Part shown: piece by piece, positions 47,776 to 56,809 of the stretch
How the letters are laid out: each line of letters opens with the position of its first letter
How positions within the stretch are numbered: the stretch's first letter is position 1
Source of the DNA: Bacillus sp. EB600
GTDB lineage: Bacteria; Bacillota; Bacilli; Bacillales; Cytobacillaceae
Direction: 5' to 3'
Assembly: GCF_024494385.1 (NCBI RefSeq)
Contig: NZ_JAEVLT010000001.1
Span: 310,001 to 374,000 of the forward strand
Length of the DNA stretch: 64,000 nucleotides
Made by a program: the position numbers and the translations under genes
The notes under the pieces: model-generated
Database searches by the model: none
What the model saw: the letters and a program-made list of their open reading frames with translations, nothing else
What the model was told of the DNA's origin: nothing

Positions 47776-48704
47776 TAGTTTTTATTTAAGTGAATGGTTA
47801 CTTCTTTAAAATCCTCGGCAATATCGCTAGTGGGAAATATTTCCTTTGCTTCTTTCACCAAATCTCCCCAAGCGTGTCGATCATAACGAGCACTAATATG
47901 TGTTAAATATAACTGCTTCACATTTGCTCTTTTGGCAACCTTTGCTGCTTGTTGTGTAGTAGAGTGAAAATATTCATGTGCAAGCCTTTCCTCCCCTTTT
48001 GAAAAAGTCGCTTCATGAATTAATACATCCGCATTTTGAGCTAAATAAACGGCGCTTTCACAGTAACGGGTATCTCCAAGAATCGTAACAATCCGCCCCC
48101 TCTGTGCAGGACCAAGAAAATCTTGCGGATCAAGAGTCCTTCCATCTTCCAATGTAACTATTTCGCCATTTTTGATCTTTTTATAAATAGGACCGGGTTT
48201 TATCCCTGCAAGCGAGAGCTTCTCAGCTAACAATGTCCCTGGCCGTTCCTTTTCTACAATTCTAAATCCGTAAGAAGGAATGCCATGCTCTAAGCGCTGC
48301 GCCTCGACCACCATTTGTTCATCTTCAAAAACAACCCCTTCTTCAAGTTCGACTATTTTTAATGGGTATTTTAAAAAAGTCTGACTGACAGCAAGGCTGA
48401 CTTTTATGTATTCTTCGATTCCTTTAGGTCCATATATGATTATTTCAGTATCACCACCCTGAAATGAACGGCTTGAAAGCAAGCCAGGGAGCCCATAAAT
48501 ATGGTCGCCATGAAGATGGGTAATAAAGATCTTTTCAATGCGGCGTGGCTTAATAGATGTATGTAAGATTTGGTGCTGGGTTGCTTCCCCTACATCAAAT
48601 AGCCAAATAGCCCCTCTTTCTTCGAGTAGCTTTAGTGCAATTGATGTCACATTGCGAAGTTTTGCAGGGAGACCCGCACCTGTTCCTAAGAAAAAGATAT
48701 TCAC
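47775..48704 (-). CDS. rnz: Ribonuclease Z
   Basis: 309 residues. Metallo-beta-lactamase fold with [14 protein letters not shown] at the start, the zinc motif [12 protein letters not shown] (near 62-73), GDTRYCES and the HEATFS and HISARY motifs. It cuts the 3' trailer of tRNA precursors lacking an encoded CCA. The GTG at 48704 follows GGAAAGGGG by 7 bases and gives the family N-terminus; a TTG 18 bases earlier is not supported. Divergent from zwf. Confidence 0.95.
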   Translation of the reverse strand: MNIFFLGTGAGLPAKLRNVTSIALKLLEERGAIWLFDVGEATQHQILHTSIKPRRIEKIFITHLHGDHIYGLPGLLSSRSFQGGDTEIIIYGPKGIEEYIKVSLAVSQTFLKYPLKIVELEEGVVFEDEQMVVEAQRLEHGIPSYGFRIVEKERPGTLLAEKLSLAGIKPGPIYKKIKNGEIVTLEDGRTLDPQDFLGPAQRGRIVTILGDTRYCESAVYLAQNADVLIHEATFSKGEERLAHEYFHSTTQQAAKVAKRANVKQLYLTHISARYDRHAWGDLVKEAKEIFPTSDIAEDFKEVTIHLNKN

Positions 48705-48927
48705 ATAAAAACCCCTTTCCAACCTGACTAATTAGTTACTACTATACCATAACAAAAGCAAGTTGCCGTTTTTTTTGCGAAAGCCACTTGTTTAAATGTC
48801 TGTATACATGGATTGCATTAAATTTGCTAAATCTAAAGTAAACGTCTAAAATTTTATACTTGTAATGGTTACAATAGGTGTTTTACATAATCAACATCAG
48901 AATTTACTTGAAAAGAGGTTTTTAAAC

Positions 48928-50427
48928 GTGACTCAATGCATGACTTCATTAATTATGATATTTGGAGCAACAGGCGATCTAGCAAAACGAAAGCTGTTTC
49001 CTTCCCTCTATCGTTTGTTTGAAAAGGGCAGATTGTCCAATGAGTTTGCTGTAGTAGGTGTTGCAAGAAGACCCCTTTCAAATGATGAGTTTCAAAGCTC
49101 TGTAAAGGAATCAGTCATGTCTGCGCTTGGAAAAGATGAAAAAATTGATGAATTTGCTTCCCATTTTTATTATCATTCACATGATGTAACAGATTCGAGC
49201 TCATACCTTTCCTTAAAAACAGTGGCCAATGACCTTGACGAGCATTACGGTCTAGAAGGAAATCGAATTTTTTATTTAGCTATGGCACCTGAATTCTTTG
49301 GAACCATTGCGCTTCATTTAAAATCAGATGGCTTAACAGATGTAAAAGGCTATAAACGATTGGTGATTGAAAAACCGTTCGGCCACGACTTAGCTTCAGC
49401 CAAAGAATTAAATGGACAAATTAGAACTGCTTTTTCCGAAGAGGAGATTTATCGGATTGACCACTATTTAGGAAAAGAAATGGTCCGCAATATCGAAGTT
49501 ATCCGCTTTGCAAATGCTATTTTTGAACCGCTTTGGAATAACCGCTATATAGCTAATATTCAAATCACATCAAGCGAAACCCTTGGGGTCGAAGAACGGG
49601 GACGTTATTATGAAAAAAGTGGTGCACTAAGGGATATGTTGCAAAACCACATGCTGCAGATGGTTGCATTGCTCGCAATGGAGCCGCCAATTAGTCTGAC
49701 AACAGACGAAATCCGCTCGGAAAAAGTTCGGGTTTTCCGGTCAATTCGAAATGTCGAAGGAGACGAAGTAAATCAGCATTTTGTCCGCGGTCAATATGGT
49801 GAAGGAACAATCGAGAACAAAAAGGTTCCATCCTACCGTGATGAGCCAAATGTCGATAAGGAATCCAACACAGAGACTTTCGTTGCCGGGAAAATTATGA
49901 TTGATAATTTCCGTTGGGCCGGCGTCCCATTCTATATTCGGACAGGAAAAAGAATGGCTACTAAGACAACGAAAATTGTTGTCCAATTTAAAGATATTCC
50001 GATGAATTTGTACTATCAGACCGATAAGTTATTAAATCCAAACCTTCTGGTTATTCATATTCAGCCACAAGAAGGAATCACGCTTCATCTCAATGCAAAA
50101 AAAGCCGGAGTACACTTGGATGCAACCGAAGAAAAGCTAAGTTTTGCAAATACAGGGGTTAATGCAATGAACACTCCTGAAGGATATGAAAAGCTGCTGT
50201 ATGATTGTATGCGCGGGGATGCAACCAATTTTACTCATTGGGACGAAGTAGCCTATGCCTGGAATTTCGTTGACAAGATTTCTGCTGAATGGGAAAAGAC
50301 AAAAGCAAATTATCCAAACTATGAATCAGGGTCGATGGGGCCAAAGGCAGCCGATGGGCTATTGAAGAAAGATGGTTTCTCTTGGTGGCATGTAGATGAA
50401 TTAGAAGTCGACGACTGCTGTAAATAA
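48928..50427 (+). CDS. zwf: Glucose-6-phosphate 1-dehydrogenase
   Basis: 499 residues. NADP loop IFGATGDLAKRKLFPS (about 11-26), LVIEKPFGHDLAS with the catalytic Lys region, and the G6PD signature RIDHYLGKE. First enzyme of the oxidative pentose phosphate pathway and a source of NADPH. The start is a GTG at 48928, 9 bases after AAAGAGG; the longer open frame to 48865 has no homology. A remnant of a family A repeat head begins at the first base after its stop, followed by a strong terminator. Confidence 0.96.
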   Translation: MTQCMTSLIMIFGATGDLAKRKLFPSLYRLFEKGRLSNEFAVVGVARRPLSNDEFQSSVKESVMSALGKDEKIDEFASHFYYHSHDVTDSSSYLSLKTVANDLDEHYGLEGNRIFYLAMAPEFFGTIALHLKSDGLTDVKGYKRLVIEKPFGHDLASAKELNGQIRTAFSEEEIYRIDHYLGKEMVRNIEVIRFANAIFEPLWNNRYIANIQITSSETLGVEERGRYYEKSGALRDMLQNHMLQMVALLAMEPPISLTTDEIRSEKVRVFRSIRNVEGDEVNQHFVRGQYGEGTIENKKVPSYRDEPNVDKESNTETFVAGKIMIDNFRWAGVPFYIRTGKRMATKTTKIVVQFKDIPMNLYYQTDKLLNPNLLVIHIQPQEGITLHLNAKKAGVHLDATEEKLSFANTGVNAMNTPEGYEKLLYDCMRGDATNFTHWDEVAYAWNFVDKISAEWEKTKANYPNYESGSMGPKAADGLLKKDGFSWWHVDELEVDDCCK

Positions 50428-50451
50428 GAAAGGCGCAAGCGCCCGGTTAAA
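50428..50451 (+). repeat. Family A repeat head remnant after zwf
   Basis: GAAAGGCGCAAGCGCCCGGTT starts at the base after the zwf TAA and matches the head of family A; the rest of the element is missing. Confidence 0.6.
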
Positions 50452-50459
50452 CTTATCTA

Positions 50460-50498
50460 AAAAAAGTCCCCGTTGCATTTGCAGCGGGGATTTTTTTA
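50460..50498. terminator. Terminator between zwf and dinB
   Basis: Ten-base stem TCCCCGTTGC (50467-50476) with GCAGCGGGGA (50481-50490), one wobble, A run before and seven T after. Confidence 0.9.
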
Positions 50499-50506
50499 AT
50501 AGAGAA

Positions 50507-51796
50507 TTACGTATCTTTTTTTTTCGGATGATCCGTTTTGTTTGGAAAGGACCGAAGAAAATCTTTATTAAAGCTGGTCTCGGTCCCTACCTGATGATCC
50601 GGATCAACCTGGTGAAGACCCGCTCGTTCAATAATCTTTTTCCCGTATTTTTCACGCAATTTTGAAACTACGTTGAGCAGCGGCTCCTTTTGCGCTTCTT
50701 TCTCATAAGAAAACAAATCAAGCTGTTTGACAGCGTTGTCCTTTTCAATCAAGTCAGTACCGGTTATCCCTAATAGTCGGATCGGATTACCGTTCCAATG
50801 CTTAAGAAACATTTTCTTAGAAAGTGAACTAATTTCTTCGGTTACGTGAACGGGATTAGCCAACTTTTTACTTCTAGTAATTGTTTTCCTATCCTTGTAA
50901 CGAATCGTAATTACTAATGTGGTAGCCAGAACATTTTTACGCTTTAATCGCACAGAAACCTTTTCAGCAAGCGAATCGAGAACTTGAAATAATTCCTGTT
51001 GATTTATAACATCCTTCGGAAGAGTTGTTGAATTGCCTATACTTTTAAAGTCAGCAACGGACTCCGGATCAACGGGTCTCAAATCGATTCCATTTGCCCT
51101 TTCCTTTAAGCGGGTCCCATTAATACCAAGGAGCTTTTTAAGCTGAACATCATTGCCATTCGCCAGATCCCCAATCGTCATGATCCCTATTGTCTTAAGC
51201 TTCTCTGCTGTTTTCTTACCAACACCATGCATTTCATTTGATGCAAGCGGCCAAAGAATTCTTTGTACATCCCGCTTCCTTAATACTGTAATTCCCATTG
51301 GTTTTTTCATATCAGAAGCCATTTTGGCCAAGAATTTATTTGGAGCAATTCCAATACTGCAGGGTAAATCCAATTCATGCAGTATTCTGGTCTGAATACT
51401 TTGTGCAATATCAAGCGGGCTGCCCAAGCTATAACTTTCACTAATATCCATATACCCTTCATCAATCGATACAGGTTCAACAAGATCAGTATATTGCCTT
51501 AGCAGTTCAAACATACGAATCGATAGAGAACGATAGCGATCAAAATTTGGTGATTTAACAATTAGTTCAGGGCATAGCTTCTTTGCCTCCCAGAGCGGCA
51601 TTGTTGTCTTAACACCAAACCTGCGGGCCTCATAGCTGCACGTAACAATAATCCCCCGCCGTTCCTCAACGTTGCCGGCAATGGCAAGTGGTTTTCCCTT
51701 TACGGCCGGATCATAAGCCATTTCCACTGATGCATAAAAACTATTCATATCAACGTGTAAAATGACTCTCCCTTTTTTTGGATACATTTGATTCAT
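50507..51796 (-). CDS. dinB: DNA polymerase IV (DinB, PolYA)
   Basis: 429 residues. Palm motifs VILHVDMNSFYASVE and VEPVSIDEGYMD, HhH thumb MHGVGKKTAEKLKTIGI, little finger and a clamp-binding-like KQLDLFSYE near the C-terminus. Translesion polymerase of the main Bacillus type (YqjH). The ATG at 51796 is behind AGGATGTGG and is closer to the family N-terminus than upstream ATGs. No LexA box was seen upstream, in contrast to polYB. Convergent with zwf. Confidence 0.94.
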   Translation of the reverse strand: MNQMYPKKGRVILHVDMNSFYASVEMAYDPAVKGKPLAIAGNVEERRGIIVTCSYEARRFGVKTTMPLWEAKKLCPELIVKSPNFDRYRSLSIRMFELLRQYTDLVEPVSIDEGYMDISESYSLGSPLDIAQSIQTRILHELDLPCSIGIAPNKFLAKMASDMKKPMGITVLRKRDVQRILWPLASNEMHGVGKKTAEKLKTIGIMTIGDLANGNDVQLKKLLGINGTRLKERANGIDLRPVDPESVADFKSIGNSTTLPKDVINQQELFQVLDSLAEKVSVRLKRKNVLATTLVITIRYKDRKTITRSKKLANPVHVTEEISSLSKKMFLKHWNGNPIRLLGITGTDLIEKDNAVKQLDLFSYEKEAQKEPLLNVVSKLREKYGKKIIERAGLHQVDPDHQVGTETSFNKDFLRSFPNKTDHPKKKDT

Positions 51797-51859
51797 GTGC
51801 CCACATCCTAAAAACATTGCTAAGATCATTCTAGCAAAGTTGATAGAAAAAAAGCCACC

Positions 51860-52318
51860 TTATTGGCGACTTTCCATTTCAGCAAGCAGCACATTTATCC
51901 CCTCTAAGGAACCAATCAGAACTTCAGAGTTAATAATGGTTACTAGACAATCATTAAGACTTACAACCCCCAAAATATAAGCAGTTGCGGGACTAGCAAG
52001 TAATCCGATCTGTTTTACTGATTCGGAAGGAATTTCAATGATTTCTTTAGCCTCATTAACGAGAATTCCAATTATATGTTCACCTGATTTAACGACTACT
52101 AATCTGGTGTGCTCATCGGGTTTAATGAAACGATGATAAAAAATATATTCGAGATCGATAACAGGAATTACGTTTTGCCTTTTTTCTATCATTCCGGTAA
52201 CATAGTCTGGCATCTTCGGTATAGGAGTGATCCCCTCTATTTTTTCTATCGAAACAACAGATTGAAGCGGTATTGCATATTCTTCATTTCCAGTACGAAC
52301 GACCACCACTTTACTCAT
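51860..52318 (-). CDS. Stand-alone CheW-like protein
   Basis: 152 residues formed almost entirely of one CheW-like domain: VVRTGNEEYAIPL, VVSIEKIEGITPIPKMPDYVTGM (in outline), VIPVIDL and SGEHIIGILVNEAKEII are typical coupling-protein segments. CheW scaffolds link chemoreceptors to the kinase CheA. No other chemotaxis gene is nearby; it sits between dinB and a VIT-family transporter. It could be a second coupling protein for a receptor elsewhere, or a CheW used in another signalling complex. Domain call is firm, role is not. Confidence 0.82.
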   Translation of the reverse strand: MSKVVVVRTGNEEYAIPLQSVVSIEKIEGITPIPKMPDYVTGMIEKRQNVIPVIDLEYIFYHRFIKPDEHTRLVVVKSGEHIIGILVNEAKEIIEIPSESVKQIGLLASPATAYILGVVSLNDCLVTIINSEVLIGSLEGINVLLAEMESRQ

Positions 52319-52497
52319 GTAGAATTGCTGATCCTCCCTTTAAAAAGTTAATATGTATACCATATACTATAGCATGACTTCTCTCAAAATCGTTCTCTAT
52401 TTACATGAAATGAAAATTTTTTTGTTGTATTCTCAATGATGTTAAGTAAAATATTGATAGGATTAGAAATTTATTCTTTATGAAAGGATGTGAAAGA

Positions 52498-53196
52498 ATG
52501 TCAAAAGAAAAAGATCATGAAGAAAATCACTTTATGGCGTCTGACTTAATTCGTGATATCGTTATTGGCATGTCCGATGGACTTACTGTTCCATTCGCAT
52601 TAGCTGCGGGTCTTTCTGGGGCTGTTGATACTACTACTTTAATTCTTACGGCAGGCGGGGCAGAAGTTGCCGCCGGATCAGTCGCCATGGGATTAGGCGG
52701 TTATTTAGCTGCCCGGACAGAAGCTGAGCATTATGAGACGGAATTGAAGCGGGAACAGCGGGAAATCACTGAAGTCCCTGAACGAGAAGAAGAAGAAGTT
52801 GCTGAAATCTTTGAAGAATACGGCCTTGAAGAAGAGCAAATACAATCGATTATTTCAACGTTAAGAAAGCACCCTGATAAATGGGTTGATCTCATGATGA
52901 GATTTGAGCTTGGCTTAGAAAAGCCTGAGCCAAGCCGGGCAAGAAATAGCGCCCTAACAATTGCAATATCCTATATTTTAGGAGGACTTATTCCGCTCCT
53001 GCCTTATTTCTTAATTGCAGATCCCATTTCCGGATTAAAAGTATCTGCCTTGATTACATTATTCGCACTTGCTATTTTTGGGTATATAAAAGGGAAATTT
53101 ACAGGAGCATCACCGTGGAAAAGTTCGTTCCAGACGACAATCGTTGGAGGACTTGCGGCTGCCGTTGCTTTTGGTCTCGCCAAGTTAATTTCCTAG
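52498..53196 (+). CDS. VIT1/CCC1-family metal transporter
   Basis: 232 residues. VIT1/CCC1 transporter domain: N-terminal DIVIGMSDGLTVPFALAAGL, GGAEVAAGSVAMGLGGYLA, an acidic cytoplasmic insert (REEEEVAEIFEEYGLEEEQIQ) that in the family binds metal, and three more helices with GGLIPLLPYF. About five membrane helices in all. It is expected to export Fe(II) or Mn(II) from the cytoplasm. The ATG at 52498 has AAAGGATG upstream. A family B repeat begins exactly at the stop. Confidence 0.87.
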   Translation: MSKEKDHEENHFMASDLIRDIVIGMSDGLTVPFALAAGLSGAVDTTTLILTAGGAEVAAGSVAMGLGGYLAARTEAEHYETELKREQREITEVPEREEEEVAEIFEEYGLEEEQIQSIISTLRKHPDKWVDLMMRFELGLEKPEPSRARNSALTIAISYILGGLIPLLPYFLIADPISGLKVSALITLFALAIFGYIKGKFTGASPWKSSFQTTIVGGLAAAVAFGLAKLIS

Positions 53197-53250
53197 AAAA
53201 GCGTAAGCGCTCAAATTAAAGAACGTCGACTAAAGACCGCTCGCTCCTGA
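53197..53250 (+). repeat. Dispersed intergenic repeat, family B, copy 3 (first half only)
   Basis: AAAAGCGTAAGCGCTC directly after the TAG stop of the transporter gene, then AAAGAACGTCGACTAAAG and CGCTCGCTCCTG, matching the first half of family B copies at 8925 and 56810. Confidence 0.7.
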
Positions 53251-53262
53251 TTGTATTGTGAA

Positions 53263-53306
53263 AAAATAGCACAGAAATTCATAGCTTTGAATTTCTGTGC
53301 TATTTT
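53263..53306. terminator. Terminator between the VIT-family gene and yqjE
   Basis: Perfect 19-base stem 53263-53281 with 53288-53306 (arm begins AAAATAGCACAG), six-base loop, A and T tracts on both sides. Confidence 0.85.
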
Positions 53307-53343
53307 GCATGTGTAATACTGATTTAATCCTTTTAAAAGGATT

Positions 53344-54468
53344 TTATTGATTAGCTACTTCATCAATAATTGCCAAAGTCATTTCCCCAAGTTTATAAAG
53401 CTCTTCCACTGGGATACGCTCATTTGTTGTATGAATTTCTTCATAGCCGACTGCCAAGTTAACGGTTGGAATATTAAATCCGTTAAATACATTGGCGTCA
53501 CTGCCGCCGCCGCTTTTTTGCAATTCGCAAGGGCGGCCAATTTTTGCTGCTGCTTTTCTAGCAATTTCAACCACATGATCGCCTTCTCCGAATTTAAATC
53601 CCGGATACATCACTTCCACTTTCACATCTGCTTTTCCACCCATTTGTTCAGCAACTGATTCAAAAGCATCTTTCATTTTTTGAATCTGTGCATCCATTTT
53701 TTCTGGTATGAGTGAACGTGCTTCAGCGAGGATATCTACCCGGTCACAAACAATATTCGTCGCTGAACCTCCTTCAAAACGCCCGATATTTGCAGTAGTT
53801 TCTTTATCAATTCTCCCCAGCGGCATTTTTGCAATCGCTTTGGCGGCAATTGTAATCGCAGAAACTCCCTTTTCAGGGGCAACCCCAGCATGCGCTGTTT
53901 TCCCGTAGATGGTTGCTTTCACCTTTGCCTGCGTTGGCGCAGAAACAACGACATTCCCAACTTTTTCATCACTGTCAAGGGCATAGCCATATTTTGCTTT
54001 CAATAAGGAAGGATCCAGCGCCTTTGCCCCAACAAGCCCTGATTCCTCCCCAACTGTTATCACAAACTGAATAGTACCATGTGGGATATTTTGTTCCTTT
54101 AAAGCACGGATTGTCTCGAGCATGACAGCCAATCCTGCTTTATCGTCAGCGCCTAAAATTGTTGTACCATCAGTAACGACATAGCCATCTTTAATGGAAG
54201 GTTTTACCCCTTTAGCTGGAACGACTGTGTCCATATGAGAGGTAAAATAAATGGGATCAACACCCTCTTTTGTCCCTTTAAGTGTACAAATTAAGTTACC
54301 TGCTCCATGTCCGGTCTTTCCCTTTGTATCATCTTCAAAAACATCAAGGCCTAAATCAGTAAATTTTTGTTTTAACACTTTAGCGACTTCAGTCTCAAAC
54401 TTTGTTTCTGAATCTATTTGGACAAGCTCTAAAAACTCATTCAAAAGACGTTCTTGGTTAGTAATCAT
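53344..54468 (-). CDS. yqjE: M20-family peptidase YqjE (PepT-like)
   Basis: 374 residues. Dinuclear zinc peptidase with metal motifs FTSHMDTVVPAKG, LGADDKAG, GEESGLVGAK, YALDSD and a C-terminal HTTNERI. The M20 dimerisation domain lies in the middle (KTAHAGVAPEKGVSA). Probably a tri- or dipeptidase or aminoacylase; the exact substrate is unknown. It has the same neighbours (yqjD, yqjC) as in B. subtilis. Confidence 0.92.
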   Translation of the reverse strand: MITNQERLLNEFLELVQIDSETKFETEVAKVLKQKFTDLGLDVFEDDTKGKTGHGAGNLICTLKGTKEGVDPIYFTSHMDTVVPAKGVKPSIKDGYVVTDGTTILGADDKAGLAVMLETIRALKEQNIPHGTIQFVITVGEESGLVGAKALDPSLLKAKYGYALDSDEKVGNVVVSAPTQAKVKATIYGKTAHAGVAPEKGVSAITIAAKAIAKMPLGRIDKETTANIGRFEGGSATNIVCDRVDILAEARSLIPEKMDAQIQKMKDAFESVAEQMGGKADVKVEVMYPGFKFGEGDHVVEIARKAAAKIGRPCELQKSGGGSDANVFNGFNIPTVNLAVGYEEIHTTNERIPVEELYKLGEMTLAIIDEVANQ

Positions 54469-54540
54469 GGTCTCGAACCTCCTATATATGTATACTCACT
54501 ACCTCAGTATACTCTTTTGTTGTTTCGGTCTTCAAATAAC

Positions 54541-54575
54541 TTAACCCCCGCGCAAAACGCAGGGGTTAAGTTGGA
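54541..54575 (-). terminator. Hairpin after yqjD
   Basis: GC-rich stem of about 10 base pairs (CTTAACCCCTGCG / CGCGGGGGTTAAG on the minus strand), 9 bases after the yqjD stop but without a good T run. Confidence 0.55.
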
Positions 54576-54583
54576 TAAAAATA

Positions 54584-56137
54584 TTAAAGCGGAATGTTTC
54601 CGTGTTTTTTGTCAGGTCTTGACTCTTTTTTGTTACGAAGCATTTCCAATGCTTGAACGATTTTTATTCGTGTTTCGCGTGGGTCAATTACATCATCGAC
54701 CATACCGCGCGCTGCTGCAACATAGGGATTAGCAAATTTTTCACGATACTCTTCTATTTTTTGCTGTCTAACCTCTTCAGGGTTTTCGCTATTTTCAATC
54801 TCTTTGGCAAAAATTATATTTGCTGCCCCTTGCGCACCCATTACGGCAATTTCGGCATTCGGCCAAGCAAATACAAGGTCAGCGCCTATTGACTTACTAT
54901 TTAAGGCAACGTATGCTCCACCAAAGGCCTTCCTTAAAATAATCGTTAATTTCGGTACGGTAGCTTCTGAGTATGCATATAAAATTTTGGCACCGTGGCG
55001 AATAATTCCCCCATGCTCCTGTTTAACACCAGGGAAAAAACCGGTAACGTCTTCAAAAGTTAGAATTGGAATATTAAAGGAATCGCAAAAACGAATAAAT
55101 CTGGATGCTTTATCTGAGGAGTCAATATCAAGTCCGCCTGCCATGAACTTCGGCTGATTACAGACAAGACCTACGGATTCGCCTGCAATTCTTGCAAAGC
55201 CAACCACTATGTTTTTAGCAAAGTCCTTTTGAATCTCCATAAATGATCCTTCATCGGCTACTTGTTCAACCACAAGTCGAACGTCATATGGACGAATAGC
55301 ATCAAATGGAATAATTTCCGCTAAATCCGGACGATAGTCAGATTTATTTTCATCTTGTTTCAGTATTGGCGGCTTTTCTTGGTTATTTTGGGGAAGATAG
55401 CTAAGTAGTCTGCGAACGTTGTCTAATGCCTCTGCTTCCGTTTCATTTTGAAAATGGGCATTACCGCTAATTGAGTTATGCACTTTTGCTCCGCCGAGAT
55501 TCTCAGAGCTGATTTTTTCCCCAGTAACCGTTTCAATTACTTTTGGTCCTGTAATAAACATTTGGCTTGTTTTTTCCACCATAAAAACAAAATCGGTGAT
55601 GGCCGGGGAATAAACAGCACCGCCTGCACATGGCCCCATTATGACTGATATTTGGGGAATGACACCAGAGTAAATTGAATTACGGTAAAAGATTTGCCCG
55701 TAGCCATCTAGGGAAACAACCCCCTCTTGAATCCTTGCACCACCCGAATCATTAAGACCGACAAAGGGTGCCCCGTTTTTTGCTGCCAAATCCATTACAT
55801 TGGCAATTTTTTTGGCATGCATTTCTCCCAATGCCCCACCAAAAACAGTAAAATCCTGAGAAAACAAATAAATGGGACGCCCATTTACTTTACCATACCC
55901 TGTAACAACACCATCTCCCGGTCCCTTCATTTCGTCTAGACCAAAATCATTGCTCCGATGTTCAATGAAGGGATTTAGCTCAACAAAAGAACCTTCATCG
56001 ACTAAAAGGTCAATTCTTTCCCTGGCGGTCAATTTACCTTTTTCATGCTGTCTAAGAATTTTTCCGTCACCACCACCTAGTTCAATCTCCCGCCTTTTGT
56101 CATACAGATCATTTATTTTTTCATATATATCAATCAT
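54584..56137 (-). CDS. yqjD: Acyl-CoA carboxylase carboxyltransferase subunit YqjD (propionyl/methylmalonyl type)
   Basis: 517 residues, the length of propionyl-CoA carboxylase beta. Two crotonase-like halves with the GGARIQEGV oxyanion stretch, GPCAGGAVYSPA and DVTGFFPGVKQEHGGIIRHGA near 380-400. It would transfer CO2 from biotin to propionyl-CoA or act in methylmalonyl-CoA decarboxylation. No biotin carboxylase or biotin carrier gene is adjacent, so the partner must be encoded elsewhere. Overlaps yqjC by 4 bases (ATGA). Confidence 0.9.
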   Translation of the reverse strand: MIDIYEKINDLYDKRREIELGGGDGKILRQHEKGKLTARERIDLLVDEGSFVELNPFIEHRSNDFGLDEMKGPGDGVVTGYGKVNGRPIYLFSQDFTVFGGALGEMHAKKIANVMDLAAKNGAPFVGLNDSGGARIQEGVVSLDGYGQIFYRNSIYSGVIPQISVIMGPCAGGAVYSPAITDFVFMVEKTSQMFITGPKVIETVTGEKISSENLGGAKVHNSISGNAHFQNETEAEALDNVRRLLSYLPQNNQEKPPILKQDENKSDYRPDLAEIIPFDAIRPYDVRLVVEQVADEGSFMEIQKDFAKNIVVGFARIAGESVGLVCNQPKFMAGGLDIDSSDKASRFIRFCDSFNIPILTFEDVTGFFPGVKQEHGGIIRHGAKILYAYSEATVPKLTIILRKAFGGAYVALNSKSIGADLVFAWPNAEIAVMGAQGAANIIFAKEIENSENPEEVRQQKIEEYREKFANPYVAAARGMVDDVIDPRETRIKIVQALEMLRNKKESRPDKKHGNIPL

Positions 56138-56553
56138 GTTTTTGATTCCTCTCCCTTTTTTTCACAGAGTTCATACAAAACTCCTGAAGCAGATTTTGGA
56201 TGTAAAAACGCTACCTTTGATCCGCCTGCACCCACCTTTGCTTCTTCTTGAATCAGCCGAATCCCCTTTTCCCTTAATTCATTTAGTCTATCTTGAATAG
56301 AATTTACCCCAAGAGCGATATGGTGGATCCCTTCACCACGCTTTTCAATATACTTGGCGATAGCGCTTTCAGGTGAAGTAGGTTCTAGCAATTCAATATG
56401 AGTCTGACCAGCATCCAGAAAGGCTACCTTTACTTTTTCACTTTCTACTACTTCAATCCCCAGTAAGGGCATCTTTAGTTCCTCTGTATAAAACGGGAGT
56501 GTTTGATCAAGGGACTTGACTGCAATCCCAATGTGGTCGACTTTTTTTATCAT
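56134..56553 (-). CDS. yqjC: Methylmalonyl-CoA epimerase
   Basis: 139 residues, vicinal-oxygen-chelate fold. Metal ligands: His in DHIGIAVKSLD, His in AGQTHIELLEP and GIHHIALGV, Glu in SGVLYELCEK. It interconverts (S)- and (R)-methylmalonyl-CoA, the step between carboxylation and the B12 mutase. Upstream gene of the yqjC-yqjD pair, 4-base overlap. Confidence 0.94.
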   Translation of the reverse strand: MIKKVDHIGIAVKSLDQTLPFYTEELKMPLLGIEVVESEKVKVAFLDAGQTHIELLEPTSPESAIAKYIEKRGEGIHHIALGVNSIQDRLNELREKGIRLIQEEAKVGAGGSKVAFLHPKSASGVLYELCEKKGEESKT

Positions 56554-56713
56554 AATATCCCCTCTGTTTTCAATATTAGAATTTATTCGACAATTACTTT
56601 ATTCGTTAAAAAATTCATAAATCCTTCCTAAATTGAGCAGTAATTCCGTTGAATTCTTACTATTTTCTCTGATAAACTAGAAATATCGATTTTGTTTAGA
56701 GGAGGTAACCACA

Positions 56714-56809
56714 TTGTCAAAGAAGAAAACGAGAAAAGTAGTTGTTTATTTAATGCTCATAGCCATGCTTGCCTCAACCCTCCTATTAGGCCTTGCTCGA
56801 TTTATATAA
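56714..56809 (+). CDS. prli42: Stressosome-associated membrane miniprotein Prli42
   Basis: 31 residues starting with TTG, too short for most gene finders. AGGAGGT lies 7 bases upstream. Basic N-terminus MSKKKTRKVV and one membrane helix (VVYLMLIAMLASTLLLG), ending RFI. It is the Prli42 pattern: in Listeria the miniprotein anchors the stressosome protein RsbR and is needed to sense oxidative stress. It lies divergent from yqjC, with its own terminator and a family B repeat 4 bases after the stop. Assignment rests on length, sequence pattern and place. Confidence 0.8.
   Translation: MSKKKTRKVVVYLMLIAMLASTLLLGLARFI

Noticed and set aside
51797..51860. LexA box upstream of dinB
   Set aside because: No CGAAC-N4-GTTCG-like sequence was found in the short upstream region.
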